Program-made: the position numbers and the translations under genes
Shown: piece by piece, positions 51,082 through 60,366 of the stretch
Layout of the letters: each line of letters opens with the position of its first letter
Position numbering within the stretch: position 1 is the first letter of the stretch
The notes under the pieces: generated by a model
Seen by the model: only the letters and a program-made list of their open reading frames with translations
Told to the model about the DNA's origin: nothing
The model's database searches: none
NCBI GenBank assembly: GCA_048265185.1
Contig: JBLXBZ010000007.1
Span: 99,805-163,804, forward strand
Length of the DNA stretch: 64,000 nucleotides
Source of the DNA: JBLXBZ01 sp048265185
GTDB lineage: Bacteria > Pseudomonadota > Alphaproteobacteria > Rhizobiales > Stappiaceae
Direction: 5' to 3'

Positions 51082-51924
51082 TTACGCCGCCGCGTCTTCC
51101 ACCATAGCGCCGGGGCCGGGCTGCGCTCCGGCCGGGCATTTGCCCAGAATAATCATACCCAAAACCTCGTCCTTGGTCACGTCGCTCGTACGCGCCGTGC
51201 CAACCAGCTGACCATTTTTCATCACCGCCACACGGTCCGCCAGATCAAAGACGTCGTGAATATCATGACTGATCAGAAAGATGCCAATACCTTCCTGTTT
51301 CAGGTGTTTCGTCAATTCAGCCACTTGAGCCGTTTCCTGCGGCCCAAGGGCGGCGGTCGGCTCATCCATGATAATGATGCGCGCGTTGAAATAAATCGCC
51401 CGCGCAATGGCTATCGACTGACGCTGTCCGCCGGACAAGGCCCGCACCGGATCCTTGAATTTGCGAAAATTCGGGTTCAACCGCTGCATCACTTCACGCG
51501 CGGCCGCCTCCATAGCCACGTCGTCCAACGTGCCCCATTTAGTCTTCAACTCACGCCCGAGAAACAGGTTGGACGCCGCGTCGACATTATCAGCCAGCGC
51601 AAGCGTCTGATAAATCGTCTCAATTCCCACCTTTTTTGCGTCGCGGGGGTTATTGATCTCAACCAGCTCGCCGTTGATCTTAATTTCGCCGCTGTCGCCC
51701 CGATAAGCGCCCGAGAGCATTTTAATCAACGTCGACTTGCCTGCGCCATTGTGCCCAAGCAATCCAACCACTTCACCGGGGAATAAATCAACGTCAACGC
51801 CGTCAACGGCGTGAATGCCGCCGAAAGAGATTGACATGTTCTTCATTTCAACCAGCGGCGTGCCTGAAATCAACGACGCGCCGGGTTTGCGGTGGCCGGC
51901 TTCCGCCGTATTTTGATCAGCCAT
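51082..51924 (-). CDS. xylG: XylG-like single-domain sugar ABC ATPase
   Basis: Importer ATPase, 280 aa. Walker A GHNGAGKST, signature LSGGQRQSIAIARAI, Walker B RIIIMDEPTAALG. It has one ABC domain, unlike the double-domain XylG/RbsA of Enterobacteria, as in alphaproteobacterial xylose and fructose (FrcA) importers. It is last in xylF-xylH-xylG. Confidence 0.88.
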   Translation of the reverse strand: MADQNTAEAGHRKPGASLISGTPLVEMKNMSISFGGIHAVDGVDVDLFPGEVVGLLGHNGAGKSTLIKMLSGAYRGDSGEIKINGELVEINNPRDAKKVGIETIYQTLALADNVDAASNLFLGRELKTKWGTLDDVAMEAAAREVMQRLNPNFRKFKDPVRALSGGQRQSIAIARAIYFNARIIIMDEPTAALGPQETAQVAELTKHLKQEGIGIFLISHDIHDVFDLADRVAVMKNGQLVGTARTSDVTKDEVLGMIILGKCPAGAQPGPGAMVEDAAA

Positions 51925-51936
51925 TTCATCTCCCCC

Positions 51937-53226
51937 TTATTTCACGCGCTTGCGGTAAACCGTATCGATCCAGACGGCGAACACCAAAACGGCTCCGACG
52001 ACAATGCTTTGAAGCGGCGAATCCAACCCCATCAAAACCATTCCCGACTGCAAGGATTGCATCACCAGCGCGCCGAGCATGGCGCCGACAATGGTGCCTG
52101 CGCCGCCGGCCAGAGACGTGCCGCCAATGACCGCCGCGGCGATGGTGAACAATTCGTCCAGAGTGCCTTGAGCGTTGGTCGCCGAGGTCAGCCGCGCCGT
52201 GGAAATCGCGGCGGCGACTGCAGCCAGCATTCCCATCAACGCAAAAACCATGAGAGTGACGCGTCTGGTGTTGATACCGGCGAGCTCCGCCGCTTCCGGG
52301 TTGCCGCCAATGGCGAAAACATAACGGCCAAAAGCGGTGCGCGTTGCGATAAACGTCATCACGACGCCAACGCCAATCGCCAGTAAAACCGGAATCGCAT
52401 ACCCAAAACTGATCTCAAGCCCCCCTTCAGGGACCGGAATATCATGCGCCGCCGCATAACGACGCGCCAAAGCCGCCGGCAAGACATAAGCGTTAACGAC
52501 CAATGTGGCGGCGATAATGGCCGCCGACGCAGTCGACGCCAAAACAACCTCCGCCCAAACCGGTTTTAGCGGAAAACCGAAACGTTTACGCTGATTGCGG
52601 GCGATGACCGTCGCGATCACCACCAAAACAACGGCTACAACCGCGATGACCCAGCTCCAAAATTCGCCAACGGAGCCATTTGCGCCGCCGCCCAAAAGTT
52701 TGAAATTGTCATCCGTGAGCGGCACCGTTTTACCCGCGGCGACCCACCAAGCGGCGCCGCGCCAGACCAGAAGCCCGCCAAGAGTGACAATGAACGCCGG
52801 CACGCCCATGTAAGCGATGATGAAACCTTGCAGACCGCCGATCAACGTGCCCACAAGCATGCCCACAAGTAATGTGAGCGCCCAGATCATTGGGCTGCCA
52901 AAACCCAGCAGCGGCGTCAGAAAATCCACCTGAACAACGGCCATGATCATGCCCGTAACTCCGAGAATGGAGCCTACGGAAAGGTCAATGTTGCGCGTTA
53001 CGATCACAAGGACCATGCCCGTGGCCATGACGGCGACGGAAGCCGTTTGCACCGAGATATTCCATAGGTTTCGCGCCGTTAAAAAGTTTCCGCCAGAAAA
53101 AATATGAAACCCGACCCAGATGACGATCAAAGCGCAGATCATGCCGATCATACGTGTATCAACCTCCATCGCCGATAAAATCGAGCGATTTCGATCCGTT
53201 TTGTTGGTGTCCGCGTTAGAAGACAT
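51937..53226 (-). CDS. xylH: XylH-like sugar ABC permease
   Basis: Inner-membrane permease, 429 aa, about ten membrane segments; the length with a long insert (about 220-280) is typical of XylH. Family parts: VMATGMVLVIVTRNIDLSVGS, AYMGVPAFIVTLGGLLVWRG, and ATNAQGTLDELFTIAAAVIGG. ATG 53226 has GGAGC upstream; the frame start 53478 is not used. Twin hairpins lie between xylF and this gene. Confidence 0.88.
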   Translation of the reverse strand: MSSNADTNKTDRNRSILSAMEVDTRMIGMICALIVIWVGFHIFSGGNFLTARNLWNISVQTASVAVMATGMVLVIVTRNIDLSVGSILGVTGMIMAVVQVDFLTPLLGFGSPMIWALTLLVGMLVGTLIGGLQGFIIAYMGVPAFIVTLGGLLVWRGAAWWVAAGKTVPLTDDNFKLLGGGANGSVGEFWSWVIAVVAVVLVVIATVIARNQRKRFGFPLKPVWAEVVLASTASAAIIAATLVVNAYVLPAALARRYAAAHDIPVPEGGLEISFGYAIPVLLAIGVGVVMTFIATRTAFGRYVFAIGGNPEAAELAGINTRRVTLMVFALMGMLAAVAAAISTARLTSATNAQGTLDELFTIAAAVIGGTSLAGGAGTIVGAMLGALVMQSLQSGMVLMGLDSPLQSIVVGAVLVFAVWIDTVYRKRVK

Positions 53227-53345
53227 TTTCGCTCCGCCATCCCCCAGGCTTAAATTCACTTCAGTTACGCCAAAAGCGTCAAATACGGATCCTGAATTCG
53301 TGGAAACCGACGATCTGTATTTATGGATTTTAAATAATCGTGACG

Positions 53346-53407
53346 CATTCGGGACGTCTCCCCCGAATGAAAAGGGCGGCCCAACCAGCTCATCACTGCG
53401 GCCGCCC
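53346..53407 (-). terminator. Two hairpins after xylF, the first a terminator
   Basis: Right after the xylF stop, GGGCGGCC (53374-53381) pairs with GGCCGCCC (53400-53407) and is followed on the minus strand by TTTT. Further on, CATTCGGG (53346-53353) pairs with CCCGAATG (53362-53369). Together they should reduce transcription into xylH and protect the xylF message. Confidence 0.75.
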
Positions 53408-53414
53408 CAAAAAA

Positions 53415-54455
53415 TCAATCGCAGGCCGCCACGGATCCCGCCTCGACGCCTTGGCAGACAATGTCTTTTCCAACCCATCCAGCGTCAATTACGACGTTGA
53501 GATTGTCTTTAGTCACGGCCACCGGCTTCAGGAAAATAGCGGTCATTTCCTGACCAGACGGCCCGCCGGACCAACTTTCAGCGCCCTCGACTTTCGACAT
53601 TTCCGTGCCTTTCGCCAATTCAACGGCGATATCGGCCGCAGCCTTGCCAAGCTCACGAGAATCTTTCCAGACGGACACGGTCTGCTTGCCTTGGGCAACC
53701 CGGTTCAGGGCGGCGAAATCGGCGTCCTGACCAGACACGGGCACGGCGCCGTCCAGCCCTTGGGCCGCAAGCGCCGCGACCGCGCCGCCGGCGGTGCCGT
53801 CATTGGAAGCGACGACCGCGTCGACTTCATTATTGTTGGCCGTCAGAATTTGCTCCATGTTGCGCTGCGCGTTCGCAGGCAACCAGCCATCCGTATAAGC
53901 TTCGCCAACGTTCTTGACCTTGCCGCTGTCGATCGCGTCCTTCAGGACTTCCATCTGTCCAGCAAACAGGAAATCAGCGTTTGGATCGGCCGCAGATCCC
54001 TTGATGAAGACATAATTGCCTTCAGGCGCGACCTTAAACACTTCACGAGCCTGAATCCGGCCAACTTCCTTGTTGTCAAACGTCAGGTAAAACGCTTGCG
54101 GAATTTCAATAAGGCGATCATAGCCAACGACAGGAATGCCTTCGCTGGCGGCTTTTTCGACGGCGGGGCGAATCGCCTCAGAATCCTGCGCAAGGATGAT
54201 CAAAGCGTTCGCGCCCTGAGCAATCAGGCTTTCCACGTCGGAAAGTTGCTTGGCCGCAGATGACTGAGCGTCGGCAGAAATGTATTTTGCGCCAAGTTTT
54301 TCGAGTTCGGCCTTGATCGCCGCTTCATCGGTTTTCCAGCGCTCTTCCTGGAAATTGGACCAGCTCACGCCTACGGTGATATCTTCCGCATGGGCGAAGC
54401 CAATAGCCGAGGCGGATAAAAGAGCGCCAGCAACAAGGGGTAAAAATCTACGCAT
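53415..54455 (-). CDS. xylF: XylF-like sugar-binding protein
   Basis: Periplasmic receptor, 346 aa. Signal peptide MRRFLPLVAGALLSASAIGF ending near AHA-ED. Family segments: ITVGVSWSNFQEERWKTDE, LIAQGANALIILAQDSEAI, GIPVVGYDRLI, VPVSGQDADFAALNRVAQGKQ. These match D-xylose receptors, but the sugar cannot be settled by eye. First gene of the operon, divergent from the ROK regulator; a near-perfect palindrome lies 104 bases upstream of its ATG. Confidence 0.88.
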   Translation of the reverse strand: MRRFLPLVAGALLSASAIGFAHAEDITVGVSWSNFQEERWKTDEAAIKAELEKLGAKYISADAQSSAAKQLSDVESLIAQGANALIILAQDSEAIRPAVEKAASEGIPVVGYDRLIEIPQAFYLTFDNKEVGRIQAREVFKVAPEGNYVFIKGSAADPNADFLFAGQMEVLKDAIDSGKVKNVGEAYTDGWLPANAQRNMEQILTANNNEVDAVVASNDGTAGGAVAALAAQGLDGAVPVSGQDADFAALNRVAQGKQTVSVWKDSRELGKAAADIAVELAKGTEMSKVEGAESWSGGPSGQEMTAIFLKPVAVTKDNLNVVIDAGWVGKDIVCQGVEAGSVAACD

Positions 54456-54558
54456 AATAGTTCATCCTCCACTTTGAATTCCCGTCTTTCCAACAAGCGC
54501 CTCCTCGGCTTTGCTGGAAAAACACCACCTGCATCGGTGCGGTCAAAATTGATATTTA

Positions 54559-54581
54559 TTTTTTTCGACGTCCGAAAAAAA
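54559..54581. promoter_or_regulatory. Palindromic operator between xylF and the ROK regulator
   Basis: TTTTTTTCG-N5-CGAAAAAAA, perfect 9-base arms. It is the only large palindrome in the 288-base divergent region. ROK repressors (NagC, Mlc, XylR) bind sites of the type TTTCG...CGAAA, so this is the expected operator for the adjacent ROK gene. Confidence 0.75.
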
Positions 54582-54743
54582 GTTGCTCTAAACTACGCCT
54601 CCTGTCAACATGGTTTCTTGCAAGCTAAGGAAAGACTGTCCTGAAACCATCTGGTCACAGGCCCTAAACCAGAGCATGGAACCGGCGTTTACCTAAAACA
54701 AACAAAAACATAGCTAGCATCACACCTAAAAAAGCGACCTTAG

Positions 54744-56012
54744 ATGACAAAAAAAGCGGATCGGGATCAAATCAGGCGGCAAAATCGGCGCGTCGTTCTG
54801 CAAACGTTACGCAGGAATGGGCAGCAGGCCCGCGTGGATCTGGGCAAGCTGACGCAGCTCAGCCCCGCCACCGTCACGGCGATTACGTCCGATTTGCTTG
54901 ATGAGGGACTGATCATCGGGCTGGAGAGCGACGCTCCACGCGGGCGAATGGCGCGAGGGCGTCCCCGCAGCCTTTTGACGCTGAACCCGGCGGCGGCATC
55001 GGTTTTAGCGGTGAAGATTTCCGTCAACACCATCGAGTTGCTGCTGGCCGATTATACAGGCAAGAGAATCGCCACCCGGCGGATGCACTTCAACAGCGAC
55101 GCCGCTCAAAGCGAAACCGCCTTTATCAACACGCTGATAAAAATAATTCAGGCGTTTCTTCACGATCATCCCCGCCCGCCTGAAAGTTACTTGGAAATTT
55201 CCATCGCCGCGCAAGGCGTCGTCGATCACACGGCCGGGACCATCGTCTGGAGCCCCGCCATCTCTTTTCGCAACGCCAAAATCGCCGCCCCGCTCTCAGA
55301 CGCCTTCGGCGTTCAGTGCGAGCTGTCCCATGACACCAATATGATCGCCGAAGCGCTTCATTGGCGAGACCCCGAACGTTATGGCGGAACCTTCGCCGTG
55401 GTTTTCATCGATTACGGCGTGGGCATGGGACTGTTCATCGACGACCAATTGTTCATTGGCGAAACCGGCGCCGCATCTGAAATCGGCCACGCCAATCACA
55501 TGCCCATGGGAAACCTGTGCCGCTGCGGCCGGAATGGTTGCCTTGAAGCTTATCTAGGCGATTACGCCATTTTGCGGCGCGCGCGCGAATTGCCGGGGAC
55601 CACGGCTCCGGACACGCTGGAAATCACGCGGGAAACAATAGGCGAACTGGTGGCCGCCGCCAATCAGGGGCATGCTCCCACTCTGGTCGCTTTTGACGAC
55701 GCCGGCGTGGCGCTTGGCTATGGCGTAGCGCGACTTATCGCGACGCTTGATCCTCGACGAATCGTGCTGACCGGCGCAGGCATTCAGGGATATCCTTATT
55801 TGCGCGAAAGCATGGAGCGCAGCATCAACGCAGCCCTCATCAGCGACTTGCGGCGAGAAATAGAAATTGAACCGCTCACTTGGGAAGAAGATTTGATTTT
55901 GCATGGAATCGTCGCCCAATCCATGCAGCGGTTCGACGGAGAGGTGTTTTCCGGCGCCGCCACGCGCGCCAAAATATCCAGCCTCGCAGGAGCCAGCCTC
56001 GCGGGAGACTGA
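54744..56012 (+). CDS. xylR: ROK-family transcriptional repressor (XylR-like)
   Basis: Sugar-responsive repressor, 422 aa. N-terminal winged helix-turn-helix (NRRVVLQTLRRNGQQARVDL, LSPATVTAITSDLLDEGLI), then the ROK domain with the Zn motif CRCGRNGCLEAYLG and the sugar-binding GEIGH-like ASEIGHANHMP. ATP-binding residues are not fully conserved, as usual for repressors. It is divergent from xylFHG; the operator at 54559-54581 explains auto- and operon control. Confidence 0.88.
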   Translation: MTKKADRDQIRRQNRRVVLQTLRRNGQQARVDLGKLTQLSPATVTAITSDLLDEGLIIGLESDAPRGRMARGRPRSLLTLNPAAASVLAVKISVNTIELLLADYTGKRIATRRMHFNSDAAQSETAFINTLIKIIQAFLHDHPRPPESYLEISIAAQGVVDHTAGTIVWSPAISFRNAKIAAPLSDAFGVQCELSHDTNMIAEALHWRDPERYGGTFAVVFIDYGVGMGLFIDDQLFIGETGAASEIGHANHMPMGNLCRCGRNGCLEAYLGDYAILRRARELPGTTAPDTLEITRETIGELVAAANQGHAPTLVAFDDAGVALGYGVARLIATLDPRRIVLTGAGIQGYPYLRESMERSINAALISDLRREIEIEPLTWEEDLILHGIVAQSMQRFDGEVFSGAATRAKISSLAGASLAGD

Positions 56013-56054
56013 CAAGCACCTAGAAATAACGTGCGCAGCAATGGAGGATACGCC

Positions 56055-57539
56055 GTGCAAACGACAGGTCAACGCTCAAGATTTCATCAGCGCCTGAAGT
56101 CGTTCCGGCGTGCGGCGCGCACAAAAAACATCTTTATTTTGGCCAGCGCCCTCCTCATGCCCAGCGGGCCAGCGTCAGCACAATCGGCGTTGGCTCCACC
56201 GTGGAGCGAGGAAGCGCTCTCCAAATCTATCACCTTGGAAGAAGCGGCGACCAGCGCAGCAACCGACCCCGACGCCTTGATCGCCCATGGCGAGCGGCTT
56301 TTTATTGGCAAATTCACCAGCGCCGACGGCGCCGGACGCCCCAACGCCACACAGGCGATCATTCCCACCAAACGGCGGCGACCTTCTCCCTTCGCCTTTC
56401 AGCGTCTGGCCGGCCCTGACGCCAATTCCTGCGCCTCCTGTCACAATGAACCCGTCATCGGCGGCGCGGGCGCTTTCACCACCAATGTCTTCGTTTCGGA
56501 AGGCTTTGAAAGCGCCGATTTCGACACCATAGATCAACAGTTCTCCAATGAACGCAGCACGAACGCCTTGCAGGGCGCAGGACTGGTGGAGTTGCTGGCC
56601 CGGGAAATGAGCGCCGATTTGCAGGCGCAGCGGCGCGACGCCTTGCGTCAAGCGCGCGCGCAAAACGCTCCCGTCACCCATAAGCTAAAAACCAAGAATG
56701 TGACGTTCGGCTCGATAACAGCCCGTCCAGACGGAACCCTCGACATCAGCGGGATAGAGGGAATAGACGCAGATCTCGTACTGCGGCCTTTCTCGCAGAA
56801 AGGCGTATTCGCGTCGCTACGCCAATTCACCGTCAACGCCCTCAACGCGCATCACGGCATTCAGGCGCAAGAGCGCTTTGGCGCGGCGTGGACGGGAAGC
56901 GACGACTTTGACGAAGACGGCCATGAGGATGAAATTGGAGCGGGAGACGTCTCCGCTCTGGTGATCTGGCAAGCCACTCTTCCCGCGCCCACACGCAAAG
57001 AACAGCTCCCGCCACGCTGGAGATCGGCGGCGGTAAAGGGCGAGGAAGTCTTCACGCAAATCGGCTGCGCAAGCTGTCACCTGCCATTCCTTCCTTTGGA
57101 AAACACTCTTTTTGAAGACCCCAGCCCCTTTGAAGGCGCGGGAACCCTGCGACAAGGTGAGACGCAAACCCCTGTGCGCATTGATTTGGCGCAGCTCGAT
57201 TGGGCGAAGAAACTCAAGCGAAACGAACAGGGCCATCTGCTTGTGCCGCTCTGGGGCGATTTAAAGCGACACAAAATCGCCGACGCGCGTCATGACGCAT
57301 TCGGCAATGAGCTTCTGGGGCAAAGGTTTGTCGACCGCGACGTTTTCATCACGGCGGAGCTTTGGGGCATAGGCTCCACCGCGCCCTATGGACACCGAGG
57401 CGACATCACCCGTTTGCACGAAGTCATCGAAGCTCATGGTGGCGAAGCCGGTGCGGCGCGCGAAGCTTATAGCGCGCTAGACGAAGAAAGTCGGCAGAGC
57501 ATCATCGCCTTCTTGCGTTCATTGGAGATCCGCCCATGA
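56055..57539 (+). CDS. Exported di-haem cytochrome (thiol oxidoreductase/di-haem peroxidase-like)
   Basis: Periplasmic c-type cytochrome of 494 aa with two CASCH haem sites, Cys126-His130 and Cys338-His342. Signal peptide NIFILASALLMPSGPASAQS. The layout fits the di-haem oxidoreductase (DUF1592-unrelated, DHOR/PF06537-like) family better than MauG. A Ca-site-like DFDEDGHEDE lies near 280, and the C-terminal APYGHRGDI is where family members bind haem. GTG 56055 with GGAGG is preferred to the frame start 56031. It overlaps the next gene by 4 bases. Possible peroxidase or substrate-oxidising role; the electron partner is unknown. Confidence 0.75.
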   Translation: MQTTGQRSRFHQRLKSFRRAARTKNIFILASALLMPSGPASAQSALAPPWSEEALSKSITLEEAATSAATDPDALIAHGERLFIGKFTSADGAGRPNATQAIIPTKRRRPSPFAFQRLAGPDANSCASCHNEPVIGGAGAFTTNVFVSEGFESADFDTIDQQFSNERSTNALQGAGLVELLAREMSADLQAQRRDALRQARAQNAPVTHKLKTKNVTFGSITARPDGTLDISGIEGIDADLVLRPFSQKGVFASLRQFTVNALNAHHGIQAQERFGAAWTGSDDFDEDGHEDEIGAGDVSALVIWQATLPAPTRKEQLPPRWRSAAVKGEEVFTQIGCASCHLPFLPLENTLFEDPSPFEGAGTLRQGETQTPVRIDLAQLDWAKKLKRNEQGHLLVPLWGDLKRHKIADARHDAFGNELLGQRFVDRDVFITAELWGIGSTAPYGHRGDITRLHEVIEAHGGEAGAAREAYSALDEESRQSIIAFLRSLEIRP

Positions 57540-59209
57540 CCTTCCTTTCACGCAGGCTGCTCGCGGTCTTGGCCATTGGTTCGTTTTCAGCAAGCGCAAT
57601 GGCGAGCGAGGCGCCCCGGACGTCACAAGCTCCCATACCCCACTTCACCGAAGAAGCCGCCCCCGCGGGGATCAATCACAGCTATGATGGGCCGTGGGAG
57701 CATTTTGTCGGCGGCGGAACGGCAATTTTCGATTGCGACGGCGATCGACGGCCAGATGTCTTCATCGCAGGCGGCTCCAGTCCAGCGAAACTCTACCAAA
57801 ACAAATCCCCCACCGGCGGCGCCCTGGCATTTGAAAACGTGGAAACCGGCCTTTCCACTAACGACCGGCTCAGGGTCTCCGGCGCCTATCCGCTGGATAT
57901 CGACAACGATGGCGTCACGGATCTCGCAGTTTTGCGCGTGGGTGAGAATATTCTTCTTAAAGGCCTTGGGCAATGCCGCTTCGAAAAAGCCAACCGAGCC
58001 TGGGGATTCGACGGCGGCCGGGCTTGGACCACCTCTTTCGCCGCCACTTATGAGCCGGAGCGAAAATTTCCTACAATGGCGTTTGGGAATTATGTGGATC
58101 GCTCCGCTCCCGGCTCTCCTTGGGGAACCTGCCACGATAATCAATTGTTCAGGCCGCAAGATGGCGCTAATAGCCATCCAAATTACACGGAACCGCAAGC
58201 GCTGCGCCCCGGATATTGCGCGCTTTCAATGCTGTTCACCGATTGGAACCGCTCGGGCGAGCCGGCGCTACGAATTTCCAACGACCGGCAATATTACCGC
58301 GGCGGCGAAGAGCAGCTCTGGGCGCTGCCCCCCTCGCGTCCGGCCCGGCCCTATCGGCGCGCGGACGGTTGGCGCCACCTGAAAATCTGGGGAATGGGCA
58401 TCGCCAGCATTGATCTGGACGTCGATGGGTTGCCCGAATACGCCCTAACCAGCATGGGCGACACGAAGCTGCAAACCCTCGACAAGGAAATCGACGACAC
58501 GCAACCTGTTTACCGAGACATCGCCTTTGAAAAGGGCGCGACGACGCACCGCCCCTATACGGGCGAAGACATGCGCCCTTCAACGGGTTGGCACGCCGAA
58601 TTTCAAGACGTAAATAATGATACGCTTTGGGACCTTTATATCGCCAAGGGCAATGTGGAGGAAATGCCGGATTTCGCCGCCTTTGATCCGGATAACTTGC
58701 TTTTGGGCCAGTGGAGCGGCGTCTTCACCGAAGTTGGCGATATCGCAGGTCTCGACCTTCCCACGCGAGGACGCGGCGCCGGTCTAGCTGATTTCAACAT
58801 GGATGGGCTGCTTGACCTGATCGTGGTCAACCGCAAAGCCAACGTCAGCCTGCTGCGTAACCTTGGGGCAAACGCCGAGCGCGACGAGGCGGCCAAAACC
58901 GGCAAACCTTTGGGCAATTTCCTCGCCGTTGAACTTTCTCAAAAAGGCGCCAACAAAAACGCTGTCGGAGCCCGGATAAATGTGCGCATCGGCGGACGCA
59001 CGATTACGCGAACCCTACAGATTGGCGGCGGACATGCGTCCGGACAGCTTGGGTTTCAGCATTTCGGGCTTGGGGTTTCCGAACGCGCGGTCATTCGCGT
59101 GCAATGGCCAGACGGCGACTGGAGCCATGGCTACCGCGTGTTCGCAAATTCATTCGTGCGCATTGAGCGCGGCGCGGCGGAGGCTGAATATTGGTACCCG
59201 GAAGAATAG
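57536..59209 (+). CDS. Exported CRTAC1/ASPIC protein with FG-GAP-like repeats
   Basis: Exported protein of 557 aa. Signal peptide RRLLAVLAIGSFSASAMASE. Several FG-GAP/VCBS-like Ca loops are seen (FDCDGDRRPDVFIAGG, IDNDGVTDLAVLRVG, DLDVDGLPEYALTS, FNMDGLLDLIVVNRKANVS), predicting a beta-propeller. The C-terminal ASPIC/UnbV-type domain is VGARINVRIGGRTITRTLQIGGGHASG. It starts in the stop of the cytochrome gene (ATGA), so the two proteins are made together and probably act together in the periplasm or at the outer membrane. Function unknown. Confidence 0.8.
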   Translation: MTFLSRRLLAVLAIGSFSASAMASEAPRTSQAPIPHFTEEAAPAGINHSYDGPWEHFVGGGTAIFDCDGDRRPDVFIAGGSSPAKLYQNKSPTGGALAFENVETGLSTNDRLRVSGAYPLDIDNDGVTDLAVLRVGENILLKGLGQCRFEKANRAWGFDGGRAWTTSFAATYEPERKFPTMAFGNYVDRSAPGSPWGTCHDNQLFRPQDGANSHPNYTEPQALRPGYCALSMLFTDWNRSGEPALRISNDRQYYRGGEEQLWALPPSRPARPYRRADGWRHLKIWGMGIASIDLDVDGLPEYALTSMGDTKLQTLDKEIDDTQPVYRDIAFEKGATTHRPYTGEDMRPSTGWHAEFQDVNNDTLWDLYIAKGNVEEMPDFAAFDPDNLLLGQWSGVFTEVGDIAGLDLPTRGRGAGLADFNMDGLLDLIVVNRKANVSLLRNLGANAERDEAAKTGKPLGNFLAVELSQKGANKNAVGARINVRIGGRTITRTLQIGGGHASGQLGFQHFGLGVSERAVIRVQWPDGDWSHGYRVFANSFVRIERGAAEAEYWYPEE

Positions 59210-59217
59210 GACCAATT

Positions 59218-60354
59218 TCAGCGAATGCGCTCAACCGCCAAAGCGCTAGCCAAACCGCCAGCGCTGGCGATACACGCCAGCCCTCGCGCGCCCACTGGCT
59301 CTTTGCGTAATTCATAAAAAAGACGGATGAGCAGAATGGCGCCGCTGGCGCCAATGGGGTGGCCACGCGCCAAGGAGCCACCGCTCCGATTAACCTTGGA
59401 GACATCCATATCAAGCGCTTCGACACAGGCGAGCGCCTGCGCCGCATAGGCTTCCATCACTTCGAAAACGTCAAAATCATCAATAGACAACTCACAGTTT
59501 TTTAACAGATTTTGCACAGCTTTTACAGGAACAAGCCCCGGAAGTTGCGGGTCGCCGCCAAGAGCGCAACCACCGATTACTCTCAAGGCGTAACCGGGAG
59601 CCGCGCGCCGCATCTGCGTTTCATCAACAACGCAAAGCGCACCCGCCGCGTCCGCCTCCACTGCGGCGGAGGCAGCGTGAAGCGCCGCCTCCCCTTCACC
59701 TGCAAGAATCTGAGAGCGCTGACAAACCTTCGCCGTAAGCTTTCTTGCGTAACTATCCCGGTCTTCGCCGCAGATCTCATCCCGCAACGCGCCAGTTTCC
59801 ATCGCCAACCGCGCCTTGGCGTGACTTTGCACTGTCCAGTCAATCTGCCGGGCCGTACTAACGGCGCGTTCACGCGCAAGTCGCGCCGCCGCATCGGCCA
59901 TATGCGGATCGCGAGACGGCCATGGCGTAAACGGAGGGCGTTTATATTCCACAGGCCGTTCGTCTGGACCTTTTGGCCGGCGAAACCGCAAAGGAGCGCG
60001 CGAAAAACTTTCCACGCCGCCAGCGATTACCCGCCTGGCGTCGCCCGCGCGAATGGCTCTCGTCGCCAGCAGAACCGCGTCCAGACCGGAGCAACACTGA
60101 CGGTCAATCGTTAAAGCCGGCATGTTCTGCGGAAAACCCGCCAAAAGCGCCGCTCGGCGCGCCGGATTTCCGCCCCCATAAAGCGCGTTCCCTAAGATAA
60201 GCTCGTCAATCTCGAGTGCGCTCACCCTCGCCTGCGCCAAACATTGATTAAGCGCGGGCGCCGCTAACGCGTCAACTTCGAGGTCGGCGTAAGCGCCCCC
60301 GCGCGCCATAACCGCCGTTCTGCTGGCTCCAATAATATAAGCGCATGGTCCCAT
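59218..60354 (-). CDS. Thiolase-family protein of the biotin operon (YhfS-like)
   Basis: Thiolase-fold protein, 378 aa. The acylated Cys is present (Cys87 in DRQCCSGLDA) and GHPIGASG supplies the His, but the NEAFA motif reads MEAYA (Asn to Met) and the last active-site Cys aligns with Ala (GLACIASAGG), so the chemistry may differ from ordinary thiolases. A GGAG ribosome site precedes ATG 60354. It is last in bioM-bioN-bioY-ligase-thiolase, the same gene partners as Bacillus yhfU-yhfT-yhfS. Likely to act on a pimelate-related acyl-CoA; this is inference from context. Confidence 0.8.
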   Translation of the reverse strand: MGPCAYIIGASRTAVMARGGAYADLEVDALAAPALNQCLAQARVSALEIDELILGNALYGGGNPARRAALLAGFPQNMPALTIDRQCCSGLDAVLLATRAIRAGDARRVIAGGVESFSRAPLRFRRPKGPDERPVEYKRPPFTPWPSRDPHMADAAARLARERAVSTARQIDWTVQSHAKARLAMETGALRDEICGEDRDSYARKLTAKVCQRSQILAGEGEAALHAASAAVEADAAGALCVVDETQMRRAAPGYALRVIGGCALGGDPQLPGLVPVKAVQNLLKNCELSIDDFDVFEVMEAYAAQALACVEALDMDVSKVNRSGGSLARGHPIGASGAILLIRLFYELRKEPVGARGLACIASAGGLASALAVERIR

Positions 60355-60366
60355 GCAGTCGCTCCA

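Noticed and set aside
53340..54263. Plus-strand open frame of 307 codons
   Set aside because: Antisense to xylF and running through its terminator.
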